In this document: in pieces, positions 37,701-45,433 of the stretch
Position numbering within the stretch: position 1 is the first letter of the stretch
Layout: every line of letters begins with the position of its first letter
Made by a program: the position numbers and the translations under genes
The notes under the pieces: model-generated
Seen by the model: the letters and a program-made list of their open reading frames with translations, nothing else
Told to the model about the DNA's origin: nothing
Database searches by the model: none
Assembly: GCF_029852145.1 (NCBI RefSeq)
Contig: NC_079974.1
Location: 21,492,082-21,556,081, forward strand
Source of the DNA: Microplitis mediator
Lineage: Eukaryota > Arthropoda > Insecta > Hymenoptera > Braconidae
DNA length: 64,000 nt
Direction of reading: 5' to 3'

Positions 37701-38403
37701 CCGTAGGTTAGCAGATGAATTTAGAGGGAAATCATTTAGAAGGAACCAACTCGAACCACCATGGAAGGCTCAAAGATAAACGGTAAAAAGTTATGTGAGT
37801 TATGGTTGTGAGTTTTGCCTTATACTATATATGTATCTTATTCTCTTATATATCTATTGAGATTATTGAACATAAGATATGGGCCTATCACTAGAAACAA
37901 AGGTTTTCCACCTAATACCTTTTTCTTTTTGGTTGGATTCTACAACATGGCCCCTTCTGGTTCCGAGGATTTACAACCACTGTTCCTAGTGATAGCTCCA
38001 ACTCTGTAATAAAACATATCTTATGAAAACTGACAAATGCTTGATATAACTATTCTAATGAAAAACATAGTATACTACTGATCCTTATAATCTAATAGAT
38101 TAATGCTCCTATTTTATCAAAATACATGACCATTCATAATGTTATTATTATTATTATTTTTTTTTTTCTTTACCCTTTTTTTTTTTTGTTTTTTTTTTTT
38201 TTTTGTTTATAGAATTCACTCATTTTCTTTTATAGAAAATAGAGTTGATACTCTTTAACCGAGGATTCCTCTATGTTTTCCTAAAAGGAAATGGAGTTGA
38301 TACTCCTAGTGGAATTATAAAGTATTACATTTAATTATTCAATTCTAAGTATGGCTAAATCTTATTTCTTAACTGTACTATACTAATTATTAATTCGACT
38401 TTA
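37701..38403 (-). other. Non-coding spacer inside the retrotransposon
   Basis: This stretch is AT-rich with T/A homopolymers (38155-38210). It contains a 15-bp inverted repeat with 14 matches (CTATCACTAGAAACA at 37886-37900 and its complement at 37980-37994), and two copies of the element's GAG...CTC motif (38242-38253 and 38294-38305). No convincing coding frame is seen. The 64-codon plus-strand frame at 37815-38009 has no family features. Confidence 0.5.
38242..38305. repeat. Hairpin motif GAGTTGATACTC, two internal copies
   Basis: GAGTTGATACTC lies at 38242-38253 and 38294-38305, each preceded by a GAAA- or GGAAAT-type run as in the LTR copies. A further variant, GAGTCGATGCTC, is at 38969-38980. 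Confidence 0.75.
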
Positions 38404-38933
38404 CTAGAACTCGGTACGGTTTGCTGCTCCCTGGGTGTTGACTTGAATTCCATTGAGTATCTCTTTGGATGGAAGCAGGATGGTGACGAGTCGCAGCTTG
38501 ATGGCGTCTTCTCTGTCGATATTGAATGTGTTTTCCCTGGACTGAGTTTGCGGCTGGATTGCTACCAAGATGGAATAGAGCTTTTTACGCCTTATCCCCA
38601 AATGTTTGTTCTTGGGAAAGATAACGAATTTCTGCACGTCCTCTGGGCTGAGTTGCAGAATCTCCATCACCTTTTCTTCATTGTTGTTCTAGGCAATCCG
38701 TAGATCAGAAATTTGAGCCTAGGTTGGTTCACCTCATCACAGATTTCGGGCATGGATCTGGTGGTCCTTTCGCGTGTAGTGATGTCATGATAGTATTTGA
38801 AATCGCCATCCGGAGGATCAATTAGACATATCCTCGTGTATTCTGGACCATGATCCAAGGATTGACACGTTTGGACATATTTATTGAGATGGACTGGTGT
38901 ACATGGACTGGTATAGGGTGTCTTTAAATTAAA
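38404..38933 (-). pseudogene. Degenerate coding fragment of unknown function inside the retrotransposon
   Basis: One minus-strand frame is open from 38933 to 38667. A second, in a different frame, runs from about 38690 to 38404. Read across the shift the two give one continuous, protein-like sequence of about 170 residues with balanced composition (motifs such as DPPDGDFKYYHD, then KFVIFPKNKHLGIRRKK), quite unlike the Lys/Asn/Ile/Phe-rich noise of AT-rich DNA. A one-base shift near 38680 is the simplest explanation. I do not recognise the family. It sits where env or the integrase C-terminus would be expected, between pol and an RNase H1-like fragment. It could be a captured host gene piece or a decayed accessory ORF of the element lineage. 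Confidence 0.5.
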
Positions 38934-39127
38934 ACTAAGATTATATGAGTCTTTCCTTTACGGAAATGGAGTCGATGCTCCTCTTACTTGCTAAACTACT
39001 ACTACTGAATCTATTATTGGGGAGCTTATAGGTATTATTTTGTAGCTCTGCCACAAATATTTATTCATTAAGGGTATCTTAACCGAGATTATAATTAGGT
39101 TATCTGATTTTGCAGCAGAGATTCCTG
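38934..39127 (-). other. Junction after the truncated integrase
   Basis: About 190 bases directly downstream of the pol stop. I see no continuation of the integrase core in any of the three sense frames, so the loss looks like replacement or deletion rather than a single frameshift. One copy of the element's GAG...CTC motif (38969-38980) lies here. Confidence 0.6.
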
Positions 39128-42100
39128 CTATTTTTTGTTTAGAGTGAGTTCGAGTGGCCCGACTGTATCAATTGAAATTTTTTTTTTCTCGAACGGCTCG
39201 AAAGGTGTGTCAGTTATTATCATAGGTTGCCGGGTCTTTATTCGCGATAATTTCTCGCGCTGGCAAACGTCACAATTTTGAATAAATTTATGTACGTCCT
39301 CTTTCATTCCGGGCCAATAATACCGCTCGCGTATTTTCCAAAATGTTTTTAATACGCCTTTATGTCCTTCTATCAGACTCGAGTGATGTTCGGTAATTAT
39401 TGGTATTTTTTGGTCTTCTGTTGGGCATTTTATTTTACCCTTAGTAAGCGTGAGATTTATAGGGCAAAATTTGAATATTTTATTCAAATAAGGTTCTATT
39501 CCCTCCCCTATTTCGTCACCGTTTTCAGCTATTCTTAGGGTTAATATCTTGTATTTTTCTAAGGCACCTCTTAATCTATACAGAGCGTCCGATATCATTT
39601 CCGGAGTGGTTTTATCAAAGTGACGCGGTTTGAAGAACACCGTGAAAACGCGAATTTTTCCGTACTGTGTTACGAACACCTGTCCTACCTTAGGTTTATT
39701 TATCTGAAATTCCGCTTCCGAAATATAATTTAGTGCTTGCAGCAGCTTGGGTACCGGCTGAGTGAATTTACAATCCGCGGAAAGGAAATGAGCTATGTTA
39801 TCCCTGACGTAAGTGAGCCCGTCCCGACTATGATTGATTTTTAGGAGCGGTTCCCCTACTGATTCAGAGCTGAATGGGTTATTCTTACTCAATTCTGAAC
39901 CAACAGAGTTCCTACCTATGTCCGATAACTCTGGTTCCGTTTCGAAAGATTTACTTATCCTGTGTGCTATAACGGGTACCGGATAGCTAGGATTCGGTTT
40001 CAAAGAAACCGTAGCTTCTAAATTTTTATTTTTATATGGTTCAGGTTTTTCAATTTCGCTTAGTGTACTCTGTTTCGGAGGATTTGAATCCGGATTCTCC
40101 TCGGGTCGTTCAGTTGGACTCTCGGGAGTTGCGTTTAAATCTAATGTAAAGGGTGACCGTGGCGAAAAACAGATCTTTTCTCCAGCGGGCGTTCTTAATA
40201 GTTTATATGCCCCGTTATCCCAGTACATTTCTCCGAAAGAGGACATGAGTTGTCGATTGAGAGAAGGTGTTACCTCTCCGAGAGGTGGTACCGTTACTTG
40301 CTGGAGGCTTTCGTTCGTAGCCTCATCGATAGAATCAATCTCAGATTCTTCCGCCTCATCTTCCGATTCATTTACTTCCTCGTTATCAGCCTCGGAGGCC
40401 GATTCCTCACCGTATTCCTCCTCCGAATTTTCTGACTCTGCTCCCCTTAGGGTACGATCAAACCGATGAAACGATCTTCTGATTTCCTTTACTAAATGTT
40501 CTCTCGATAGAGCCTTCTCCCGTTCCTGTTCTTCCCGCAACAACTCCGCGGCCTGCTCTTGTTCTTCCCGTTTTCGTATAATCTCGTCAAATTTACTAAA
40601 ACTCTCTTGTAAGTTGACCGGTACGATCGTTTCGGGATTTGAATCTCTTTCAACTATTTCCGCGCCAGTGTTCTCGGATAACGGAGGGCTATCGCGCTCG
40701 GCTTCGTCGGTCTCGGTGAAATTAGGTTCTATTTCTACCACGGAGGGTATTTCCTTAGGAAATCCCCTGGGTGGCGAAACCGTTACCTTTGATAATTGCG
40801 GATTGGACTTACTAAGGGTTTCATCTGCCGACGAAAGCGCAGACGTCTCTAGTTCTTTATAGTTAGGTCTTTTGTAGAGGTGGTCAGTTGACCTTGACTC
40901 ACCCATTCTTTGTCTTAATCTGGAGGCAATGGTTTCCCGAGGTACCGGAAAGACGGGTTTCTCCTTCCCTGAAGGATTGGGTTTGTCCGTTTTTCTGGGT
41001 CTACCTGGTCCTCTTTTAGTTGGAATAGTCTGAGGGTTATCTATCGGGCACATGCTAACTTGACTGGTAGAGCACGTTTCTATTAAACGAGTCGGAGGAT
41101 TATTTGATAAAGCATCGGCTAGTTGGTCGCCAACTTTTCTTTTCAGAACGACTTTAAACCTATACCCATTTAATAGAGATTTCCATTTAACCTGCCTATC
41201 CGTTAGATGTACGCCGTCTCTCAACCAAGAGATACATCCCTCGTTAGTTTGTACCGTAAATTCACGTGCATGCAGATATGGCCGAAACTGCTTGATAGCG
41301 AATACGAGAGCTAAGCATTCGCGCTCCTGTCTGGTGTATCGAGTTTCCGCGTCTATTAATGTACGCGACCCATATGCTATTGGCAAGAATTGTACGATTC
41401 TCTCCGGGTGGTCTATATCTGATTCTACTTCAATTTCCTGACCTAGAATGCAACCTACTCCTACCTCGGAAGCATCGACTATCAAGGTAAACGCTTTATC
41501 CGGGCGAGGATGAATCAGCAAGGTTTGTTCGCAAATCGCGTCTTTGATATCGTCAAAAGCAATTTGGGCTTCGTCAGACCATTTAAAAATTTTATTTTTC
41601 TTTGTAAGTTCAGTTAAAGGTTTAGTTCTTTCCGCGAAATTTTCAATAAATCTTCGCAAATAGTTGGCCAACCCCAAAAACTTTCTCATTTGAGTGTGAT
41701 TTGTGGGCTGGGAAGCGGCTTTTAACGCTGAAACTTTTGCTGGGTCAGGTTTAATACCTTGGGGACTGATTATGTGCCCAAGGAATGTCACCTCTTTGCA
41801 GAAGAATTTACATTTTTCCGGCTGTAAGGTTAAATTTGCTTCTCTAAGTTTATGTAGAAATTTTTTTAATCGGTTATTGTGTTCGTTAAGATCTTTAGCG
41901 GGAATCAGGAAATCATCGATCAAGTTTTCGAGTTCCCCGGCGTTTCTCATATCTTCAGTTTCGTCATCTACCATCCTTTGAAAGGTTGGAGGTGCTACGC
42001 TAAGACCAAAAGGCATTCGAACAAATTCATAATGTCCTTCTGGTGTGGAAAAGGCTGTTTTTTCCCGATCTTCTGGGGCCATGGGGACTTGGTGGAACCC

Positions 42101-43606
42101 GCGTGCTAAATCCATGACGCTAAACATCGTTGCTCCGCTTAGTCTGAGCAACATGTCGTTGATGTTGGGTAGAGGATATGAATCACCGATAGTTTTCTTA
42201 TTCAAAGCCCGAAAATCTATGACCATTCTCCATTTTTTTCGCCCTTGGGCATCCGCTTTCTTAGGGACGATCCATACCGGCGCGTTATATGGAGATCTGG
42301 ATCTCTGAATGACGTTAGTCTCGATTAATTCTTTCACTTGACGTTTAGCTTCGTCCTGATGTTCTTTGGGTAACCGAAACTGCTTGATTTTAACGGGTTT
42401 ATTATCGGTTAGTGGAATTCGGCAGAATGTTGTATTTGAAAGGCCCAATTCGTCGCCCGGAAGGAAGAATCTATCATGAAACTCCCGAACTAGCTCTAGG
42501 ATATGTTGTTTTTGCTCGGCTGTTAGATCTTTCATAGGAACTCGCCTCAAAATTTCTTTTATACGGTCCGGGTTTTCGGATTGTGGATCAGATTGCTCAT
42601 CGGAGGATTCGCTATCGCTTTCGCCCGGTATGTAGTGCGGGTTTACTTCGTATTCCTCGATGGGAATCGGTTGTATTTCGAATTCGGCTCTACACTCGTT
42701 AAAATTGGTTATCATGACAATTGCTCTATCGTTTTTTACTTTTACCGCGGCGTCCCCTAAGATGACTCCAGGAAAAGGCTGGACTTGGGGTAAGTACCCC
42801 TCATCTAGGAGATTGGCTTCGACGGCAATTGAATAACAGATACTCGTTCTAGGTGGTACCGTAATCCACTGATCTCTATCTCCGTTAACGAAAGGTATCG
42901 TTCGCGCAGGTATATTTATCAAAGTCAGCGAATGTTTGCTGTATGACAGTTCCGCTTTTTCTGTTTTTAATATGTCGTTCCCGATTATACCCATACCGGC
43001 GATGGGAAAGTCATCTTTTACGATATGGAATTCGAATTCTTTGAAAAGAGATTCCGACTCGAAAATTCTTAGCCAAACTATTCCTAAAGTGCTTATGAGC
43101 TTAGTACCTATTCCACTTAATTCTAATATCTTACTCGTGTCTACTGGAAGGTAGGGCTTCAGCGCTTTTAATTTTATCAAGCTGACGTCGCCCCCCGTAT
43201 CGATTAATAATTTTTGTTGATCTTCGTGCAGATCGCTACATGATACTTTGATAGTAGGACCTGAGTTAAGATTTAACACAACCTTATGGTTTTGTGTATT
43301 ATATACAATGGGAATAGGACGAATAGGCCTATTTCCCAAAACCATAGTGTTGGTGAAAAACGAAATGATTGCCTTGTTACTATCAAAGAAATCATTACCG
43401 ATTACTGCGTCATATTTATTAATGGGGGCTGTTGTTACGAAAAAGTCGATACTCAGATCCCAGATTTTGAATGTTGTTATACCTATTATAGGGACGGACT
43501 CGTGAGTAATTCCATTGACTGATTTCGAGGTCTCGTAAACCTCGACTTCCCCGTTTAGCGTAAATAAATTGATAAAATTATGAGACGATCCTGTGTCTAG
43601 CAACAC
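39128..43606 (-). CDS. pol: Pol polyprotein: tandem proteases, RT, RNase H, truncated integrase
   Basis: This is a 1,492-codon frame counted from a GTG at 43606. It lies in -1 relative to gag and stays open upstream across the gag stop, so it is probably made by frameshifting. Residues about 1-85 form a retropepsin-like domain (DTGSS 4-8, VIGND 68-72). Residues about 120-225 form a second one (DTGGD 136-140, GIIGND 206-211). Reverse transcriptase spans about 385-660: first catalytic Asp at D499, then LIDD at 562-565 instead of YxDD. RNase H spans about 705-835: D711, E763, D831, but Asn788 where the third acidic residue is expected. Residues 864-872 are an AT-hook (GPGRPRK). An Arg/Glu coiled coil (1005-1050) and an acidic stretch (1056-1100) follow. 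The integrase zinc finger uses H1408, H1415, C1445 and C1448. D1480 begins the core and the frame stops at 1492, so the second Asp, the Glu and the C-terminal domain are missing. Replication and integration by this copy alone look unlikely. Confidence 0.93.
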   Translation of the reverse strand: MLLDTGSSHNFINLFTLNGEVEVYETSKSVNGITHESVPIIGITTFKIWDLSIDFFVTTAPINKYDAVIGNDFFDSNKAIISFFTNTMVLGNRPIRPIPIVYNTQNHKVVLNLNSGPTIKVSCSDLHEDQQKLLIDTGGDVSLIKLKALKPYLPVDTSKILELSGIGTKLISTLGIVWLRIFESESLFKEFEFHIVKDDFPIAGMGIIGNDILKTEKAELSYSKHSLTLINIPARTIPFVNGDRDQWITVPPRTSICYSIAVEANLLDEGYLPQVQPFPGVILGDAAVKVKNDRAIVMITNFNECRAEFEIQPIPIEEYEVNPHYIPGESDSESSDEQSDPQSENPDRIKEILRRVPMKDLTAEQKQHILELVREFHDRFFLPGDELGLSNTTFCRIPLTDNKPVKIKQFRLPKEHQDEAKRQVKELIETNVIQRSRSPYNAPVWIVPKKADAQGRKKWRMVIDFRALNKKTIGDSYPLPNINDMLLRLSGATMFSVMDLARGFHQVPMAPEDREKTAFSTPEGHYEFVRMPFGLSVAPPTFQRMVDDETEDMRNAGELENLIDDFLIPAKDLNEHNNRLKKFLHKLREANLTLQPEKCKFFCKEVTFLGHIISPQGIKPDPAKVSALKAASQPTNHTQMRKFLGLANYLRRFIENFAERTKPLTELTKKNKIFKWSDEAQIAFDDIKDAICEQTLLIHPRPDKAFTLIVDASEVGVGCILGQEIEVESDIDHPERIVQFLPIAYGSRTLIDAETRYTRQERECLALVFAIKQFRPYLHAREFTVQTNEGCISWLRDGVHLTDRQVKWKSLLNGYRFKVVLKRKVGDQLADALSNNPPTRLIETCSTSQVSMCPIDNPQTIPTKRGPGRPRKTDKPNPSGKEKPVFPVPRETIASRLRQRMGESRSTDHLYKRPNYKELETSALSSADETLSKSNPQLSKVTVSPPRGFPKEIPSVVEIEPNFTETDEAERDSPPLSENTGAEIVERDSNPETIVPVNLQESFSKFDEIIRKREEQEQAAELLREEQEREKALSREHLVKEIRRSFHRFDRTLRGAESENSEEEYGEESASEADNEEVNESEDEAEESEIDSIDEATNESLQQVTVPPLGEVTPSLNRQLMSSFGEMYWDNGAYKLLRTPAGEKICFSPRSPFTLDLNATPESPTERPEENPDSNPPKQSTLSEIEKPEPYKNKNLEATVSLKPNPSYPVPVIAHRISKSFETEPELSDIGRNSVGSELSKNNPFSSESVGEPLLKINHSRDGLTYVRDNIAHFLSADCKFTQPVPKLLQALNYISEAEFQINKPKVGQVFVTQYGKIRVFTVFFKPRHFDKTTPEMISDALYRLRGALEKYKILTLRIAENGDEIGEGIEPYLNKIFKFCPINLTLTKGKIKCPTEDQKIPIITEHHSSLIEGHKGVLKTFWKIRERYYWPGMKEDVHKFIQNCDVCQREKLSRIKTRQPMIITDTPFEPFEKKKISIDTVGPLELTLNKK

Positions 43607-43662
43607 AGATAAAAGTTTCTTAAAATATTTTGGATTATTTAAAGTTATTACCGGCCCATTTC

Positions 43663-44991
43663 CTATTGTTCCGGAGAGGGTTTTGCATTGAACTTCTTTT
43701 GCAGGCCCGCCGCGTTGGTTGGGCTCGGCGCGCTGCGTCTCTGAGGGGGTGGGGTGATTTGGTTGCTCGACATCCCCCCCGTGTATCGAGCACCGTTGGA
43801 GTTTAAATTACGGCTGTCGAGGGTTTCGACGCGTCGTAGCAATTCGTCATATTTTTTCCGTAAAAATTCTAATTCGGTAGTTTTATCATCTGGCGCTGGA
43901 ACCGGCGCCTTCTCATGGAATAGGACACGTTTTGCGATACGATATCCCTCGGGCTTTGCGATTGGTTCCGATACGTTACCGAGGTTTGATTTTGGAGTAT
44001 CTCCCGTTTCGTTTATCGGAGGGTTGGCTTTCCGATTTAGTTTGGGGGAGTAAGAAAAAGATTCAGTTTCTTTGTCAGGGTCTGGGCCGTACTTAGGAAT
44101 ATACGGGGTGGCATGTTCTCTACGGGCTCTTTGTTGATTCTGAAAATCGTCATAATCTCTGGAAAACTTCGAGTTCTCCCACGCGTCCGCGCGAGCGTTT
44201 TCGTTATCGTACCTCCGTACTCGATTCGAGTTGCTGGTATAATCCCCAGTTAGTTTCATCATATCTTTAACTTCTTCGAAAAATGGGGTTAGTGTGATAG
44301 CTTGATCTTTCATTTGTTTTGCGAACATAAGTCGAAGCGGTTTTGGCAGATTTTCGAAAAATATTTCTTTAGCGTCTGCGCATGCAGACGCATAAGCTGC
44401 GCGTCCATTTGTCTCTTTATCTTTAACTGCTTTTAGACTGTTCAGAATATCTTGTATGCGATAGTAAAATTCCTCGACTGATTCTTCGCGTTCCCGTTGG
44501 CACCGTGCCAGCTTCCGACTTAAAAATCTGATAGGGTTCTGCGGCCTGAACTCTTTCCTAAGGATTTCTAATACTTCTTTTACCGTAGCCAATTCTTTCG
44601 CCTCTACGTACCGTCTAGCTCTCCCCCTTAGCCTGCTTAGAAGGTGTGCCACATATACATCCTGATTGTTTTGAGGTAGCAGGTGGAGTTGCTGTGTAAC
44701 CGACCGATCAAATTGTTCATATGTTATTTCGCCGTCGCCCGAAAATATAGGGATCGTGGCGGCAAAATCTCTTGCTGGAGTATAGAATCTATCAATAGGA
44801 TCTATATTTACGGTAACGTTCCCGTTGGGAAGTGTGTTATTTGCTGCGGCGGCTTCAGCCTCCCGTTTTTGACGCGCTAGCTCTTTTTTTTGCTGTTCGA
44901 ATTCTCGTTTTTGTTGTTCAAATTCGCTTTGTCGTTGCTCGAGCTCCTCCATTCGGAGGGCAAGTTCTTCTTCCGTCATTTTTTTCGGCAT
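43663..44991 (-). CDS. gag: Gag polyprotein of the LTR retrotransposon
   Basis: This 442-codon frame starts at the ATG at 44991 and is the first long frame after the primer site. Residues about 5-50 are a Glu/Gln/Lys-rich heptad-like segment that should form a coiled coil. Residues about 70-245 fit the retrotransposon capsid domain (retrotrans_gag type): a helical, charged region with the usual hydrophobic spacing and an Arg-rich stretch around LSRLRGRARRYVEA. The C-terminal 180 residues are polar, Pro/Asn-rich and probably disordered. No CCHC zinc knuckle is present, so RNA binding must rely on basic residues. The frame ends at 43663 inside the pol frame, which lies in -1. No canonical X-XXY-YYZ slippery heptamer is evident. 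The nearest candidate is the A-AAA-CCC run shortly before the stop. Confidence 0.93.
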   Translation of the reverse strand: MPKKMTEEELALRMEELEQRQSEFEQQKREFEQQKKELARQKREAEAAAANNTLPNGNVTVNIDPIDRFYTPARDFAATIPIFSGDGEITYEQFDRSVTQQLHLLPQNNQDVYVAHLLSRLRGRARRYVEAKELATVKEVLEILRKEFRPQNPIRFLSRKLARCQREREESVEEFYYRIQDILNSLKAVKDKETNGRAAYASACADAKEIFFENLPKPLRLMFAKQMKDQAITLTPFFEEVKDMMKLTGDYTSNSNRVRRYDNENARADAWENSKFSRDYDDFQNQQRARREHATPYIPKYGPDPDKETESFSYSPKLNRKANPPINETGDTPKSNLGNVSEPIAKPEGYRIAKRVLFHEKAPVPAPDDKTTELEFLRKKYDELLRRVETLDSRNLNSNGARYTGGMSSNQITPPPQRRSAPSPTNAAGLQKKFNAKPSPEQ

Positions 44992-45401
44992 TAAAGATAA
45001 CTTAAGGTGTTTATTGCTAATTCCTACCTAAATCTTATCAATCTTATATAGAGTTGTTGAAATTGTCACTTTTGTTCCCACTTAGAGGAAAAGAGTTTTT
45101 AACTCAAAAGTGATATTTTAATGTGAGATATAGTTATATATATACGCGTATTCTAATTAAATTAAAAGAGAAATCTTTCTTCTTTCCTATAAATTATTTT
45201 AATAAGTTCCTTTATTTTTCATAAAGAAAATGAGGATACAACTCCTTAAAGGAATATATTTTTAATTTTTAGCATTTATAAATTCTAATTTTCTATTTGT
45301 TCAAACGATTTAAATATTTTTCAAAATTTTTTTTTTTTTTTTTCTTAAAATTCTACTGTATATAACTATTTTAAATAGATTAAAAGAAAATACTTAAACG
45401 A
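44992..45401 (-). other. Untranslated leader between primer site and gag
   Basis: About 410 bases separate the primer site from the gag ATG. The leader is AT-rich without long open frames. It holds two more copies of the GAG...CTC hairpin motif (45093-45105 and 45232-45244), a position where packaging or translation-control structures would be expected. That role is inference. Confidence 0.6.
45093..45244. repeat. Hairpin motif variants in the leader
   Basis: GAGTTTTTAACTC (45093-45105) and GAGGATACAACTC (45232-45244, followed by CTTAAAGG) keep the paired GAG...CTC ends and the AAAGG tail while the centre varies. Confidence 0.55.
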
Positions 45402-45423
45402 TCGAATCCCACCGCTGCCACCA
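45402..45423 (-). other. Primer binding site, complementary to tRNA-Leu 3' end
   Basis: Ten bases inside the 5' LTR, the minus strand begins TGG and continues through TGGCAGCGGTGGGATTCGA. That is complementary to a tRNA 3' end (CCA, acceptor strand and part of the T arm) of the kind found in eukaryotic tRNA-Leu. The 22-nt match reaches into the T loop. It would prime minus-strand DNA synthesis. The identity as Leu rests on memory of the acceptor and T-arm sequence and should be tested against the host tRNA set. Confidence 0.85.
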
Positions 45424-45433
45424 GAAAATTCAT

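Noticed and set aside
40245..44880. Several 60-99-codon plus-strand frames across gag and pol
   Set aside because: They are antisense shadows of the long minus-strand coding frames.
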